NCBI RefSeq assembly: GCF_903944925.1
Contig: NZ_CAJATU010000122.1
Span: forward strand, 1-64,000
DNA: 64,000 nt
Direction: 5' to 3'
Source: an uncultured Rhodopila sp.
GTDB taxonomy: Bacteria; Pseudomonadota; Alphaproteobacteria; Acetobacterales; Acetobacteraceae
Numbering within the stretch: the stretch's first letter is position 1; every line of letters starts with the position of its first letter. Positions 33,349-42,372 of the stretch are shown here, piece after piece. Both the position numbers and the translations under genes were made by a program. The notes below the pieces were generated by a model, which was given only the letters and a program-made list of their open reading frames with translations, was not told where the DNA came from and did no database searches.

Positions 33349-33666
33349 ATGAAATCCTTGGTCCTCGGGGTCGCCATGACGGCGGTCCTGACAGCCGGCA
33401 CCTGCTTCGCGCAAGGTACCGACAAGGCGTCCGGCACCAGCAACCAGGCGGTCGCCACCACCTCCGACAACGCATCCAGGCCCGCCGCGGGGTCGAACAG
33501 CTTCACCGCGGGGGAGGCCAAGGCACGGTTCGAGCGGCAGGGCTTTTCCAATGTCAGCGACCTGAAGAAGGACGACAACGGCGTCTGGCACGGCCGGGCG
33601 CAGAAGGACGGGTCAACCGACCATGTCTGGCTCGACTACAAAGGCAATATCGGCGTTTCGAACTAG
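33349..33666 (+). CDS. Small periplasmic protein (signal peptide, PepSY-like core)
   Basis: A 105-residue protein with a Sec signal peptide (VLGVAMTAVLTAGTCFAQ) and a Ser/Thr/Ala linker. A compact domain SFTAGEAKARFERQGFSNVS, LKKDDNGVWHG, WLDYKGNIGVS follows. The pattern 'EAxxRxExxGYxNVxxLxKDxxGxWxGxA' recalls PepSY/YpeB-like domains of small exported alphaproteobacterial proteins; no function is assigned. CAGGAGAG lies upstream of ATG 33349. The downstream stress-protein gene starts 10 bp later, so they are probably co-expressed. Confidence 0.78.
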   Translation: MKSLVLGVAMTAVLTAGTCFAQGTDKASGTSNQAVATTSDNASRPAAGSNSFTAGEAKARFERQGFSNVSDLKKDDNGVWHGRAQKDGSTDHVWLDYKGNIGVSN

Positions 33667-33676
33667 GAGATCGCCT

Positions 33677-34300
33677 ATGACACAACGCACCATCGCACGC
33701 CTGTACGACAGCTACGACCATGCCCAGCAAGTGGTGACCGAGCTTGAAGCCGCCGGCGTGCCGCACCGCGATATCAGTCTCGTTGCTAACGAGAACACGC
33801 GGAACGGATCCTCCACCGGCCATACGACAACCGCGGAAACCGCAGGGGGAGCGGGCGCCCTGCTCGGCACCGTCGCCGGCGGCGGTGTCGGGCTGCTGGC
33901 CGGGATTGGCGCGCTGGCGATTCCCGGCGTTGGTCCGGTCGTCGCGGCCGGCTGGCTTGTCGCGACGTTGACCGGCGCGGGCATCGGCGCGGCCGCGGGC
34001 GGCCTTGTCGGCGCTCTGACCGGCGCCGGCGTCAACAAGGAGGAAGCTCATGTCTACGCCGAGGGCGTCCGCGGCGGCGGCTCGCTGGTGACGGTGCGGG
34101 TCGAGGATGCCGATGCGGCGCGCGCCGAGGAGATCATGGGGCGGCACGGGGCGGTCGATTGGCAGCAGCGCCGGGCTTCGTACGGGCCGGACTGGCGCGG
34201 CTTCGACGAAGCCCGCGATCCGGCGGCCGATCGGCTGGGGTCGGGGGCCAATGTGCCGGTCGAACCTGCGCCGGGAGCCGATCCGGGGCGCCGACTGTAG
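33677..34300 (+). CDS. General-stress-type protein (YflT/GsiB-like N-domain, glycine-zipper centre)
   Basis: A 207-residue protein. The N-terminal part TIARLYDSYDHAQQVVTELE, AAGVPHRDISLVA is the YflT/general stress protein 17M fold. The middle is a Gly/Ala-rich hydrophobic stretch (about 60-120, AGALLGTVAGGGVGLLAGIG) able to form glycine-zipper membrane helices. GGSLVTVRVEDADAARAEEI, MGRHGAVDW resumes the fold, and the C-terminus is disordered. Members of this family rise under stress in many proteobacteria; mechanism unknown. Start at ATG 33677 follows AGGAGA. Confidence 0.85.
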   Translation: MTQRTIARLYDSYDHAQQVVTELEAAGVPHRDISLVANENTRNGSSTGHTTTAETAGGAGALLGTVAGGGVGLLAGIGALAIPGVGPVVAAGWLVATLTGAGIGAAAGGLVGALTGAGVNKEEAHVYAEGVRGGGSLVTVRVEDADAARAEEIMGRHGAVDWQQRRASYGPDWRGFDEARDPAADRLGSGANVPVEPAPGADPGRRL

Positions 34301-34400
34301 GAACGGAAAGGGCGGGGACTTCGGGTTCCCGCCCGGGACGTTGGATTTTCCACCGATCCGTGCGATGGCAGCGGCGTTGATCCGAGACCGGAGGAACTCC

Positions 34401-35084
34401 ATGCCAGCGCTTCGTATCGGCCTTCTGGCCTTTCCGGCGATGACCCAACTGGATCTGACCGGGCCGTTGCAGGTCTTCGCGAGCCTTCCCGATGCCGATG
34501 TCCGGGTGGTGTGGAAGACGCTCGACCCGATCCGGACGCAAGGTGGATTGCGGCTGTTGCCCGACACCACCCTGGACGCGTGTCCCCATCTCGATGTGAT
34601 CTGCGTTCCGGGCGGTCCCGGCGTTGCGGACCTGATGGAGGACGACAGCGTGCTGTCCTTCCTGCGGACCCGGGCCGAAACTGCGCGCTTCATTGGCTCG
34701 ATCTGCACCGGGGCGCTGGTATTGGGCGCCGCCGGGCTGTTGCGCGGCAAAAAGGCGACAACGCATTGGGCCTGGACCGACCTGCTGGTGCCGTTCGGGG
34801 CGATCCCGACAGCGGGCCGGGTGGTGCGGGACGGCAAGATCTTCAGCGGCGGCGGCGTCACCGCGGGGATCGACTTCGCCCTGACCATGGTCGCCGAACT
34901 CGCCGGCCGGGATGCGGCGGAGGTCATCCAGCTCGGCATCGAATATGCCCCCGCGCCGCCGTTCGATGCCGGCCATCCGGACAAGGCACGGCCGGAACTG
35001 GTGGCCTCGGCGCGGGCTCGCATGGCGGAGGTCCGGACCGAGCGGGAGGCTCGGGTCAAGGCGGCCGCGGCGCGGCTGTTCTGA
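34401..35084 (+). CDS. DJ-1/PfpI family protein, isonitrile hydratase-like
   Basis: A 227-residue class I glutamine-amidotransferase-like protein. RIGLLAFPAMTQLDLTGPLQ opens the fold; DVICVPGGPGVADLM precedes the nucleophile elbow GSICTGALVLGAAGLL with its Cys, and KATTHWAWTDLL supplies a conserved His-Trp. These blocks match isonitrile hydratase (InhA) and related transcription-factor N-domains; no HTH is attached, so an enzyme is likely. Its substrate is unproven. ATG 34401 is preferred over earlier in-frame starts because GGAGGAACTCC lies directly upstream and the family begins there. Confidence 0.88.
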   Translation: MPALRIGLLAFPAMTQLDLTGPLQVFASLPDADVRVVWKTLDPIRTQGGLRLLPDTTLDACPHLDVICVPGGPGVADLMEDDSVLSFLRTRAETARFIGSICTGALVLGAAGLLRGKKATTHWAWTDLLVPFGAIPTAGRVVRDGKIFSGGGVTAGIDFALTMVAELAGRDAAEVIQLGIEYAPAPPFDAGHPDKARPELVASARARMAEVRTEREARVKAAAARLF

Positions 35085-35273
35085 TATCGATCACATAGCG
35101 GCACATCCCGGGACGAGCCGCCCCGGATGTCGCCGATTGGCCATCCACACGCGATAATGTTCTCCGACGCACGAAAAATTCCCGGTTCAGGGCAACTTTA
35201 GGACACAATTCATTTCCAAAGTCCTGCTCGAAAGCAGCTACTGTGCTTTCCGGCTTAACGGGAATGGTGACAG

Positions 35274-35459
35274 ATGATGTGCGAGACGACAGGTTGCACA
35301 CTGACATTGGCGGCTCTGTTGAGGGACCCGCTGGTTCAACTGGTCATGCGCAGCGATAACGTGTCTGAGACAGACCATTCCGCTTTGCTGACGCGTGTGC
35401 AGAAAGCGCTGATCGCACGCTCATCTTTGATGGTATCGGCGTCGCGTCCCGCTCTCTGA
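35274..35459 (+). CDS. Possible small protein (61 aa)
   Basis: MMCETTGCTLTLAALLRDPL, VQLVMRSDNVSETDHSALLT, RVQKAL reads as a short helical protein, with the segment 'LLRDPLxxLVMRSDxVS' that I associate with small conserved proteins of Acetobacteraceae. The initiation region is weak and either of two adjacent ATGs could be used. The remainder of 35085-35560 contains nothing recognisable. Confidence 0.45.
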   Translation: MMCETTGCTLTLAALLRDPLVQLVMRSDNVSETDHSALLTRVQKALIARSSLMVSASRPAL

Positions 35460-35560
35460 TCGGCTTTGCCGCGCGGTAACGGCGCTCCCGGCCGGGCGCG
35501 CGGATATTCACCGCGCGCCCGTTCTTGTTTCGAGTGTTCGGCCCGGCGGTGCGCGCGGGC

Positions 35561-36139
35561 CTACGCGGCGCCCGCGCAGGCCGCTACCCTCGCCGCAGCC
35601 TCGGCTTTTTCCGCCATGCGCCTGGCAACCCTTTCCTCAAGCCGGGCGGTTTCCTGCTCCCGCTGGCGCTGCTTTTCCTCCTTTCGCTCAAGGAAGCGGC
35701 GCTGCTGGCGGGACAGCGCGGGCGAAGCGGCGGGCGGCCGGACAAAGTTCACCAGGTCCTCGATATCGCTGCTGGCGGGAAGTTCCGCTTCGGCGGCATC
35801 GGCCTCCGGTTGCGGCGAACGCTTCTCGAGCCGGGATTCATTCTGCTGCGCCGCCCGGTTGAGCGCATTCGCATTGCCGCGCAGCCGCAGCACCTGGTTC
35901 AACGTCAGCGCCGAATCAGCCGATCGGCTGAGCGCATCGAGTGCGCCGAAGCTGAACGCGATGGCAAGGGCGGCAAAGCGGAGCTCGCGGTTGGTTCGCG
36001 GCTCATAGCTGGCGAGCAGCGCGCCGGCGGCACTCCGCGCGGCTTCGGCATCGCCGCCCGTGGCTGCAAGGAACAGCGGCGCGAGAAGAGCGAGAATGCG
36101 GTCGAGGACGGCGGCGGTGAAGGCTGTAGGGTTGAGCAT
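35561..36139 (-). CDS. Conserved hypothetical protein with C-terminal coiled coil
   Basis: A 192-residue protein. The N-terminal 80 residues (LNPTAFTAAVLDRILALLAP, LFLAATGGDAEAA, LRFAALAIAFSFGALDALS) are hydrophobic-helical. The middle is disordered, and the last 50 residues (LSRQQRRFLERKEEKQRQRE, QETARLEERVARRMAEKAE) form a charged coiled coil. No named family is recognised. It reads away from the small gene on the left and stands alone; the 220 bp upstream contain no obvious promoter. Confidence 0.6.
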   Translation of the reverse strand: MLNPTAFTAAVLDRILALLAPLFLAATGGDAEAARSAAGALLASYEPRTNRELRFAALAIAFSFGALDALSRSADSALTLNQVLRLRGNANALNRAAQQNESRLEKRSPQPEADAAEAELPASSDIEDLVNFVRPPAASPALSRQQRRFLERKEEKQRQREQETARLEERVARRMAEKAEAAARVAACAGAA

Positions 36140-36360
36140 GGCGGCCTGCCCGGGTTGGGGTGGTTGCGTTGGCTCTTTCTAGGACAGGTTGTGGGGTAAA
36201 GCAAGAACGAAATCGTGCAGGTAGTCCCGATTTCTGGCGAAGGCCGATCTTGCGGTCCGCCAGCGGTGACAAACGTGGCCATGGCTGCGTTGCGGACGGC
36301 GGAACCGGCGATCCCTTCCAGCCGAATGGATTTCATCGTTCTGGGATGGTAGGAAAGGCG

Positions 36361-36630
36361 ATGGCAACGTCCGAACCAAAACTGCATGATGAGGCTACGG
36401 CGCTTGCCGCCGCTCTGGCTTTCCTGGGAAAGCTGAGGGGCACGTATGACGTAAGCCAGGCAATCATGTTCGGATCCCGCGCTATCCCTCAATCGGGTCG
36501 AAGAATTGCGACTGACCGGGGATTATCTGGCGGAACCCGTCTCGCGGGACAAAGCCGGGTGGGCCGTCGAAGAGGCGCATAATTTCGTCACGGCGATCCG
36601 GCAGTTGCTCCTCCAGCCGAGGGCCCGAGG
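36361..36630 (+). pseudogene. Nucleotidyltransferase-HEPN module collapsed by an internal deletion
   Basis: ATG 36361 (after TAGGAAAGGCG) encodes ALAAALAFLGKLRGTYDVSQ and AIMFGSRA, the beginning of a small MNT nucleotidyltransferase through its G-S-R motif, but the expected acidic residues never follow. At about 36482 another frame reads LSLNRVEELRLTGDYLAEPV, SRDKAGWAVEEAHNFVTAIR, which is the end of a HEPN-domain partner protein. The junction removes the catalytic part of the first gene and the start of the second. MNT/HEPN pairs are toxin-antitoxin modules; this one cannot be functional as it stands. Confidence 0.6.
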
Positions 36631-36660
36631 TTCGCAACTTCAAGCTCCGGAACACAGAAG

Positions 36661-36689
36661 CGTGTCCCCGGCGAACACCGGGGAACACG
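36661..36689. terminator. Hairpin downstream of the small exported-protein gene
   Basis: CGTGTCCCCGG (36661-36671) pairs with CCGGGGAACACG (36678-36689) with one bulged A. It lies 10 bp beyond the stop of the leftward gene at 36699. Confidence 0.6.
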
Positions 36690-36698
36690 CAGCTCCGT

Positions 36699-36929
36699 CT
36701 ACTTCGAGGCCGCAGGTGCGAAGTTCTGGCCGGCCTGCGCCGCCTGCAGGCTCTGCGCATTCAGGATGTCGGTTTCCGACTTCGGCGCGGCAGCAGCCTT
36801 GGCTTTGGTTGCCTTGGCATGATGGGCGACGGGAGCGGTCGCAACCGGCTTGGTTTCGGCGGCAAAAGCGGGCGCTGCCAGGCCGGCAGCGAAGCACGAC
36901 GCGACAAGCACACGAGTCAGATTGGTCAT
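36699..36929 (-). CDS. Small Ala/Lys-rich exported protein (76 aa)
   Basis: A 76-residue protein with a Sec signal peptide (LTRVLVASCFAAGLAAPAFA, cleavage before AETK) and a low-complexity mature part rich in Ala and Lys with a His pair (VAHHAKATKAKAAAAPK). It ends NAQSLQAAQAGQNF. ATG 36929 follows AAGGAC at good spacing, better than the longer frame from 36956. No domain is recognised. It is flanked by its own hairpin and sits between the HEPN remnant and clpB. Confidence 0.65.
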   Translation of the reverse strand: MTNLTRVLVASCFAAGLAAPAFAAETKPVATAPVAHHAKATKAKAAAAPKSETDILNAQSLQAAQAGQNFAPAASK

Positions 36930-37110
36930 ATCATTGTCCTTCGGGAGACTTACCACCCCCGGGCAGAGGCACCCGGGGCAAGCTCCATACGGAACAGCAT
37001 CATAACAAATGCATCGGGTTGCAAGAGATTTCTTGCCTCCAAGTCATCCGACGCTGCTGAACCCGGCCGAATATGGCTTTCCAGGTGGAGCCTTGCCCGG
37101 GTCGAGGCAT

Positions 37111-37142
37111 GCCGGGGAACAGGCGAAGGCCCATTCCCCGGC
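37111..37142. terminator. Hairpin downstream of clpB
   Basis: GCCGGGGAA (37111-37119) and TTCCCCGGC (37134-37142) form a perfect 9-bp stem starting 8 bp beyond the clpB stop. No T-run is present on the leftward strand. Confidence 0.5.
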
Positions 37143-37149
37143 ACCCGGG

Positions 37150-39729
37150 TCAAGCCGCCTCCGCCAACTGACCGTTGATCACCAGCCCATCCGCGCCGGC
37201 ACCCACCCGCACCGTCTCGCCTTCCTTGACCCCGCCCTCCAGAATCAAGCCGGCCAGAGGGTTCTGCAGCGTCCGCTGGATCACCCGCTTCAAGGGACGG
37301 GCGCCATAGGTGCTGTCGTAGCCCTCGGCGGCCAGCCAATCCAGCGCGCTGCGGTCCAACTCCAGGCCGATCTTGCGATCTGCCAGCAGCTTGCGCAGGC
37401 CGGCCAATTGGATCTCGACGATCGCGGCCATGTCGCTGCGTTGCAGGCGGCGGAACAACACGATCTCATCCAGCCGGTTCAGGAACTCCGGCCGGAAGTG
37501 CTGCCGCACCACCGCCATTACCTCACCCTGCACCATCGCCGTCGGTTCGCCCTCCGGCTGATGCGCCAGGATGTCGCTGCCGAGGTTGGAGGTCAGCACG
37601 ATGATGGTGTTCTTGAAATCGACCGTCCGCCCCTGGCCGTCCGTCAGCCGCCCGTCGTCGAGCACCTGGAGCAGGATGTTGAAGACGTCCTCGTGCGCCT
37701 TCTCCACCTCGTCGAACAGGATCACCTGGTATGGCCGCCGGCGTACGGCTTCGGTCAGCACGCCGCCCTCATCGTACCCGACATAGCCGGGCGGGGCGCC
37801 AATCAACCGGGAGACGGCGTGCTTCTCCATGAACTCGCTCATGTCGATGCGCACCATCGCTTTGTCGTCGTCGAACAGGAACCCCGCCAGGGCTTTCGTC
37901 AACTCTGTCTTGCCGACACCGGTCGGGCCGAGGAACAGGAACGATCCAATCGGCCGGTTCGGGTCCTGCAAACCGGCGCGGGCGCGGCGCACCGCGTTGG
38001 CGACGGCTTTCAAAGCCTCTTCCTGGCCAATGACCCGCTGGCGCAGCTTGTCCTCCATGGCCAGCAGTTTGGACCGTTCACCTTCCAGCATCTTGTCAAC
38101 CGGCACGCCAGTCCAGCGGGAGACGACACCGGCGATGCTTTCCTCGGTGACCGCCTCGTTCACCAGCTTGCCGTCGGAGGATTTGGCCAGTTGCCGCTCG
38201 ATGTCCGGGATGACGCCGTACAACAGTTCGGAGGCTCGGCCCAGATCTTGCCGACGCTGCGCCACCTCGACCTCGGACTTCGCCTGGTCGAGACGCTCCT
38301 TCAGCTTCTGCCTCTCCTGCACCTGGTCCTTCTCATTCTTCCAGGTCACCGTCATCGCGTTCGACCGGTCTTCCAGATCAGCCAGTTCCTTCTCGAGCTT
38401 CCCCAGACGATCCTTCGACGCCGGATCGGTTTCCTTTTTCAGCGCCTCGCGCTCGATCCTAAGCTGCATCACGCGGCGATCGAGTTCATCCAGCGCCTCC
38501 GGCTTGGAATCCACCTGCATACGCAATCGGCTTGCGGCCTCGTCGATTAGGTCGATCGCCTTGTCCGGAAGGAAGCGGTCGGTGATGTAGCGCTTCGACA
38601 GGGTCGCGGCGGCGACCAAAGCCGAGTCAGCGATGAGGACATTATGATGGAGCTCGTACTTCTCCTTAATACCGCGCAGAATGCTGATCGTGTCCTCGAC
38701 CGACGGCTCGGCCACGAAGACAGGCTGGAACCGCCGCGCCAGGGCGGCGTCCTTCTCCACGTGCTTGCGGTATTCGTTCAGCGTGGTGGCGCCAATGCAG
38801 TGCAAGGTGCCACGCGCCAGTTCCGGCTTGATCAGATTGGATGCGTCCATGGCGCCGTCCGCCCGGCCAGCACCGATCAGCGTGTGCATCTCGTCGATGA
38901 ACAGGATGACCTGGCCTTCGGCGCCCTCGATCTCCTTCAAGACCGCCTTCAGGCGTTCCTCGAACTCGCCACGATATTTCGCCCCGGCGACCATGGCGCC
39001 GAGGTCGAGCGACAGCAGCCGCTTGCCCTTCAGCGCTTCCGGCACGTCGCCGTCGACGATGCGCAGCGCGAGGCCCTCAACGATCGCAGTCTTGCCGACG
39101 CCGGGCTCGCCAATCAGCACCGGGTTGTTCTTGGTGCGGCGAGCGAGCACCTGGATGGTGCGGCGGATCTCCTCGTCGCGGCCGATGACCGGGTCGAGCT
39201 TGCCCTCACGCGCGACGGCGGTGACGTCGCGCGAGTATTTGTTCAGCGCGTCGAAGTTCGCCTCGGCGTTGGCGCTGGTGACCTTGCGGCCCTTGCGGTT
39301 GTCGTTGACCGCCTTCTCCAGCGCCTGCGGCGTGACGCCGGCGGCCTTCAGCGCCCGCCCGGCCGGGGTGGACGACTCGGCCAGCGCGACCAGCAGGCGG
39401 TCCTGCGCGACGTACTCGTCGCCGGCACGGGTGGATGCCTGTTGCGCGGCGTCGAGCACGCGGACCAACTCGGGAGTCAGACTCGGTTGGCCCGCCCCGC
39501 CGCCGCTGACCTTTGGCTGTTTCGCGACTTCGGCATCGTTGCCAGCCGCTGCGGCTTTCGGATCGCCGCCGGCGGCCTTGATAAGGCCGGCGGCCGCGCC
39601 TTCTTCATCGTCGAGCAGCGCCTTCAGCAGGTGTTCGGCGGTGATGCGCTGGTGGAATTCGCGGATCGCGATGGTACCCGCGGCTTGCAGGAAGCCCTGC
39701 GACCTCTCGGTAAACTTTTGAATGTCCAT
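37150..39729 (-). CDS. clpB: ATP-dependent disaggregase ClpB
   Basis: An 859-residue Hsp100 chaperone that works with DnaK to rescue aggregated proteins in the cytoplasm. Domains in order: N-domain (1-145), first AAA+ ring with Walker A GEPGVGKT (207-214) and [15 protein letters not shown], the long middle coiled coil (about 405-520, [20 protein letters not shown]), and the second AAA+ ring with GPTGVGKTE near 605 and [20 protein letters not shown]. The middle domain distinguishes it from ClpA and ClpC. An insert [11 protein letters not shown] around residues 71-81 lengthens the N-domain linker slightly. A heat-shock-type promoter lies about 70 bp upstream. Confidence 0.98.
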   Translation of the reverse strand: MDIQKFTERSQGFLQAAGTIAIREFHQRITAEHLLKALLDDEEGAAAGLIKAAGGDPKAAAAGNDAEVAKQPKVSGGGAGQPSLTPELVRVLDAAQQASTRAGDEYVAQDRLLVALAESSTPAGRALKAAGVTPQALEKAVNDNRKGRKVTSANAEANFDALNKYSRDVTAVAREGKLDPVIGRDEEIRRTIQVLARRTKNNPVLIGEPGVGKTAIVEGLALRIVDGDVPEALKGKRLLSLDLGAMVAGAKYRGEFEERLKAVLKEIEGAEGQVILFIDEMHTLIGAGRADGAMDASNLIKPELARGTLHCIGATTLNEYRKHVEKDAALARRFQPVFVAEPSVEDTISILRGIKEKYELHHNVLIADSALVAAATLSKRYITDRFLPDKAIDLIDEAASRLRMQVDSKPEALDELDRRVMQLRIEREALKKETDPASKDRLGKLEKELADLEDRSNAMTVTWKNEKDQVQERQKLKERLDQAKSEVEVAQRRQDLGRASELLYGVIPDIERQLAKSSDGKLVNEAVTEESIAGVVSRWTGVPVDKMLEGERSKLLAMEDKLRQRVIGQEEALKAVANAVRRARAGLQDPNRPIGSFLFLGPTGVGKTELTKALAGFLFDDDKAMVRIDMSEFMEKHAVSRLIGAPPGYVGYDEGGVLTEAVRRRPYQVILFDEVEKAHEDVFNILLQVLDDGRLTDGQGRTVDFKNTIIVLTSNLGSDILAHQPEGEPTAMVQGEVMAVVRQHFRPEFLNRLDEIVLFRRLQRSDMAAIVEIQLAGLRKLLADRKIGLELDRSALDWLAAEGYDSTYGARPLKRVIQRTLQNPLAGLILEGGVKEGETVRVGAGADGLVINGQLAEAA

Positions 39730-39803
39730 GCTTATGTCCCTTCACTCAGGCGACCAGCCTGTCCATGCCCCTGAGTAGGCGACACGCACAGGCTTTGACG
39801 TCG

Positions 39804-39832
39804 AAGTGGGGCGGCGCGGACTGTGCCTCAAG
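39804..39832 (-). promoter_or_regulatory. Candidate sigma-32 (RpoH) promoter of clpB
   Basis: On the leftward strand CTTGAG (39832-39827) and CCCCACTT (39811-39804) are separated by 15 bp, close to the heat-shock consensus CTTGAA-N13-17-CCCCATNT. It would give a leader of roughly 65 nt. Match is good but unproven. Confidence 0.45.
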
Positions 39833-40265
39833 GGGGAGTGAACACACGCGAATCGAATATCAGTATCGCCAGTCGGTCAAGGGTCTGACGCCTGGTCTTT
39901 CAGTCTGGACCGGTGGGAGGCCGGCGCGCGCCAGCAAAACATCACCGGCGCCCTGCCGGGCCGGCGGGATCGGCTGTGCGAGCCGCCTGTGGCGGACGCA
40001 TTGCGATCGGGGTGCCCTGGCACTGCCGGCCTCTGATGACGACCGGATGTTTCTTTACAAATTCGGACCGGAAACGTGATCTCGGGATCGTGAGATTCCG
40101 TTTGGTCTCTAACGAAATCGTGAGCTAGAGACTGGGTGTTTCCTCCCCTCAACCTGGCCGCGAGAGTACACTCTCGCGGCGCTCTTTTGACGGAGCGCCG
40201 CGATCAGCTATTGCGTCTGGAGAGGAGTCTGCATCACGGCGAGGTGCCGCGATGCAGACCGATGG
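39833..40265. other. Gap between clpB and the RTX-like gene, with hairpins
   Basis: No gene is supported. CCGCGAGAG (40158-40166) and CTCTCGCGG (40171-40179) form a perfect 9-bp stem followed by CGCTCTTTT on the plus strand. GTCTCTA (40105-40111) and TAGAGAC (40126-40132) form a second stem with an inner ACG/CGT pair. The first may end transcripts of the leftward RTX-like gene. Confidence 0.5.
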
Positions 40266-41477
40266 TTAGCCCGGGAGGTTGTAGTTGCTGCCCGCCACCA
40301 GGTGCGTCGTGACATTGTCGAACTTGACCACGGTGCCATCCGACAGGTTGACGGTAAGCGCATGAGCCGTGTTGGTCTGGCTGGCAACCGTGAGACCTTG
40401 CAAGTGGAGATGAATGTCCGCCACCGAGGCGTTGGTGAAGCCCGTGACCTCCGTGTGACCAGCCGCGTTGAGGGACGCGATGAAGTCGAACACGTCGCTG
40501 CCGTTAGCCGTCGCGCTGATCGATGCATGGCCCGAACCGCCGATGAAGGTGTCGCTTCCGAAACCATCATTGATCTGGTCATGTCCGGAACCGGCATAAA
40601 GCGTGTCAGCGCCAACGGCGTTCAGCGTTTCATTGCCGGCACCCGCGATCAGAAGCTGGCCGGTATTGCCCGCGGTCAAAACGTCCCCGTCGGCAGCGCC
40701 AATCAGGGTTGCCTGGCCGAGGCCGGCGGTCAGGTGGTTATCGCCGCCGAGGCTGCCCTGAACGTCCTGGCTGCCGGAGGTGCCGGTGAACGTCACGCTC
40801 CCCGAGCCGCCACCGACGATGGTCACGTTGGCTGCGCCGCCGACGAACAGCAACTTGCCGTCAACGCCGTGGATGTTGTCGCGGCTGCCGGCCGACGCCA
40901 GGACCGTCTGGTCACCGTGACCCGCCGTGATAAGATCCTCGCCCGTGGAAAGCACCAGGTCGTGGCCGCTGCCGAGAACGATATGGTTGCCGCCGGGGCC
41001 GGCGGAGATCGTGTTCGTTCCTGAACCGAAATCGGTAATGACGTTGGGGCCGCCGTACGCGCCGCTGCTCAGCAGCCAGTTTCCCGTGCCGCCGATTTGC
41101 AGTTGGCTGCCGCCGCCACCGGCCACGACCGTGCCCGCGCCTGCCGCAGCGTAGAAGTTCAGGGCTGTCGCTTCATCGGACAGGATGACCTGGTTGGTCA
41201 GGCTGTTGGCGATAACGTTGGCGTTCGGGAGCCCGGTGATGGCATCGACCGTGTAGTTGGACGGCAGGATAACGCTCTCTGTCGACTGGAACAGAATGCC
41301 GGTCTTGCCCGCGCCCGGGACCGGCGACGGAGCTACCGGATCGCCAACAACGTTGCCGGCTGCGATCTCGGCGTTGATCTGCGCCGCGAGTGTCTGCGCC
41401 AACGCGTAGTTGGTGGCACCGTCGTAATTGAGGACTACGGAGTTTGAGTTGGTACCGGTGATCGTTACAGACGACAT
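40266..41477 (-). CDS. RTX-like (hemolysin-type) surface or secreted protein
   Basis: A 403-residue protein with no Sec signal, rich in Gly, Asn, Asp, Thr and Ser and poor in Cys. Imperfect beta-roll repeats such as ISAGPGGNHIVLGSGHDLVL, AGHGDQTVLASAGS, LTAGNTGQLLIAGAGNETL and LYAGSGHDQINDGFGSDTFI fill residues 160-340, resembling the nonapeptide Ca-binding repeats of RTX proteins. These proteins leave through type I secretion using a C-terminal signal. The N-terminal module (NYALAQTLAAQINAEIAAG) recurs in multi-copy proteins of related bacteria as I recall. ATG 41477 follows AGGAGAG. No type I secretion genes are in the window. Confidence 0.8.
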   Translation of the reverse strand: MSSVTITGTNSNSVVLNYDGATNYALAQTLAAQINAEIAAGNVVGDPVAPSPVPGAGKTGILFQSTESVILPSNYTVDAITGLPNANVIANSLTNQVILSDEATALNFYAAAGAGTVVAGGGGSQLQIGGTGNWLLSSGAYGGPNVITDFGSGTNTISAGPGGNHIVLGSGHDLVLSTGEDLITAGHGDQTVLASAGSRDNIHGVDGKLLFVGGAANVTIVGGGSGSVTFTGTSGSQDVQGSLGGDNHLTAGLGQATLIGAADGDVLTAGNTGQLLIAGAGNETLNAVGADTLYAGSGHDQINDGFGSDTFIGGSGHASISATANGSDVFDFIASLNAAGHTEVTGFTNASVADIHLHLQGLTVASQTNTAHALTVNLSDGTVVKFDNVTTHLVAGSNYNLPG

Positions 41478-41956
41478 GCATTCTCTCCTGGAACAAGAAA
41501 CGTTGGCTGCATCGATATCCTGCAAGCTTGGGTATGCACCATACCGATACCAGATCAAATGGGAAGAGTTTTATGCGTCGTATCCGCGAATCTCTTTTTT
41601 AAATTTGTCATCGAAACACAACCGCCGTGCGTCTATTAATCACATATCCGGTCCGATTCCGGCGCCGCGTCGCGCAAGGCGGCGGCTGCATTCATTCCAC
41701 TAGATTTTCTAAAATTAGAAACGATACTCGCGCGACTGACTTTTTAGATTGTCCCATCCTGGTCGCACTGAGCTTGGTTTTCGGAACGGCGACCGAGACG
41801 AAAACTCCGCGAGGCACCTGCACACGGCTAGCGATGCGGTTCGATCCCGGCCCGCTGCCGACTCGCCGCCCTCGTCACGCAGCCCGCAATAACAAATGCC
41901 TTTTTTCAACGCAACGGCTCCGGCTCCCGCGGACGGAGCCGTTGCAACAAATTATT
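41478..41956. other. A/T-richer upstream region of the RTX-like gene
   Basis: This 479-bp gap is clearly lower in GC than its surroundings (runs such as TCTCTTTTTTAAATTTG) and probably holds the promoter of the RTX-like gene. No gene is supported. A strong hairpin at its right end is listed separately. Confidence 0.5.
41911..41945. terminator. Strong hairpin downstream of the DUF35/thiolase pair
   Basis: GCAACGGCTCCG (41911-41922) and CGGAGCCGTTGC (41934-41945) form a perfect 12-bp stem, 11 bp past the DUF35 stop. T-run on the leftward strand is absent. Confidence 0.6.
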
Positions 41957-42367
41957 TCATTCGGTCCGAACCGGAGTGAAAAACGGCAGTGACGGTCCGT
42001 CACCTTCCGTTTTGATAAAAGTCACCGTCACATCCTGGCCGATTCTCAGGGCGTTCAGATCGGTTTCGACGAAGTTGGTCAGCATGGACGGACCTTCCGC
42101 CAGCGTGACATACCCGATGGCATAAGGCGGGTTCGCCCGCTCCATGACGCTGTATGTATAGATCTTTGCATTGCCCGACGCCTGCTCCCACTCGCAGTTG
42201 CCGAAGCAGAATGGACACAGCTCCCGCGGGTACCAATGCGCCTTTTTGCAACTGGTGCAGCGGCGGATCATCAGTTTTCCCTCGGCCGCGCCGTCAAAGA
42301 ACGGCCTGGTCTCCGGATTGGTATCTGTCGTGCCGACGAAATGGATTTTCCTTGCCACGTAGGCCAT
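41957..42367 (-). CDS. Zn-ribbon/OB-fold DUF35 protein, thiolase partner
   Basis: A 136-residue DUF35 protein. The rubredoxin-like zinc ribbon is CTSCKKAHWYPRELCPFC (C-x2-C then C-x2-C), followed by an OB-fold (GNAKIYTYSVMERANPPYAI, GYVTLAEGPSMLTNFV). Such proteins bind acyl-CoA and form obligate complexes with thiolase-superfamily enzymes. The thiolase-like gene sits 5 bp upstream on the same strand, the classical arrangement. ATG 42367 gives the usual MAYVARKIHFVG-type start; the longer frame runs into the thiolase gene. Confidence 0.92.
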   Translation of the reverse strand: MAYVARKIHFVGTTDTNPETRPFFDGAAEGKLMIRRCTSCKKAHWYPRELCPFCFGNCEWEQASGNAKIYTYSVMERANPPYAIGYVTLAEGPSMLTNFVETDLNALRIGQDVTVTFIKTEGDGPSLPFFTPVRTE

Positions 42368-42372
42368 GCCGA

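Noticed and set aside
30831-33578. Extension of the sugar-transferase frame through the uvrB region
   Set aside because: Only the part from ATG 30830 matches the family; upstream it is antisense to uvrB.
39890-40080. Possible tRNA or small structured RNA in the gap upstream of clpB
   Set aside because: Several short hairpins exist but no cloverleaf, anticodon arm or CCA-compatible end could be made.
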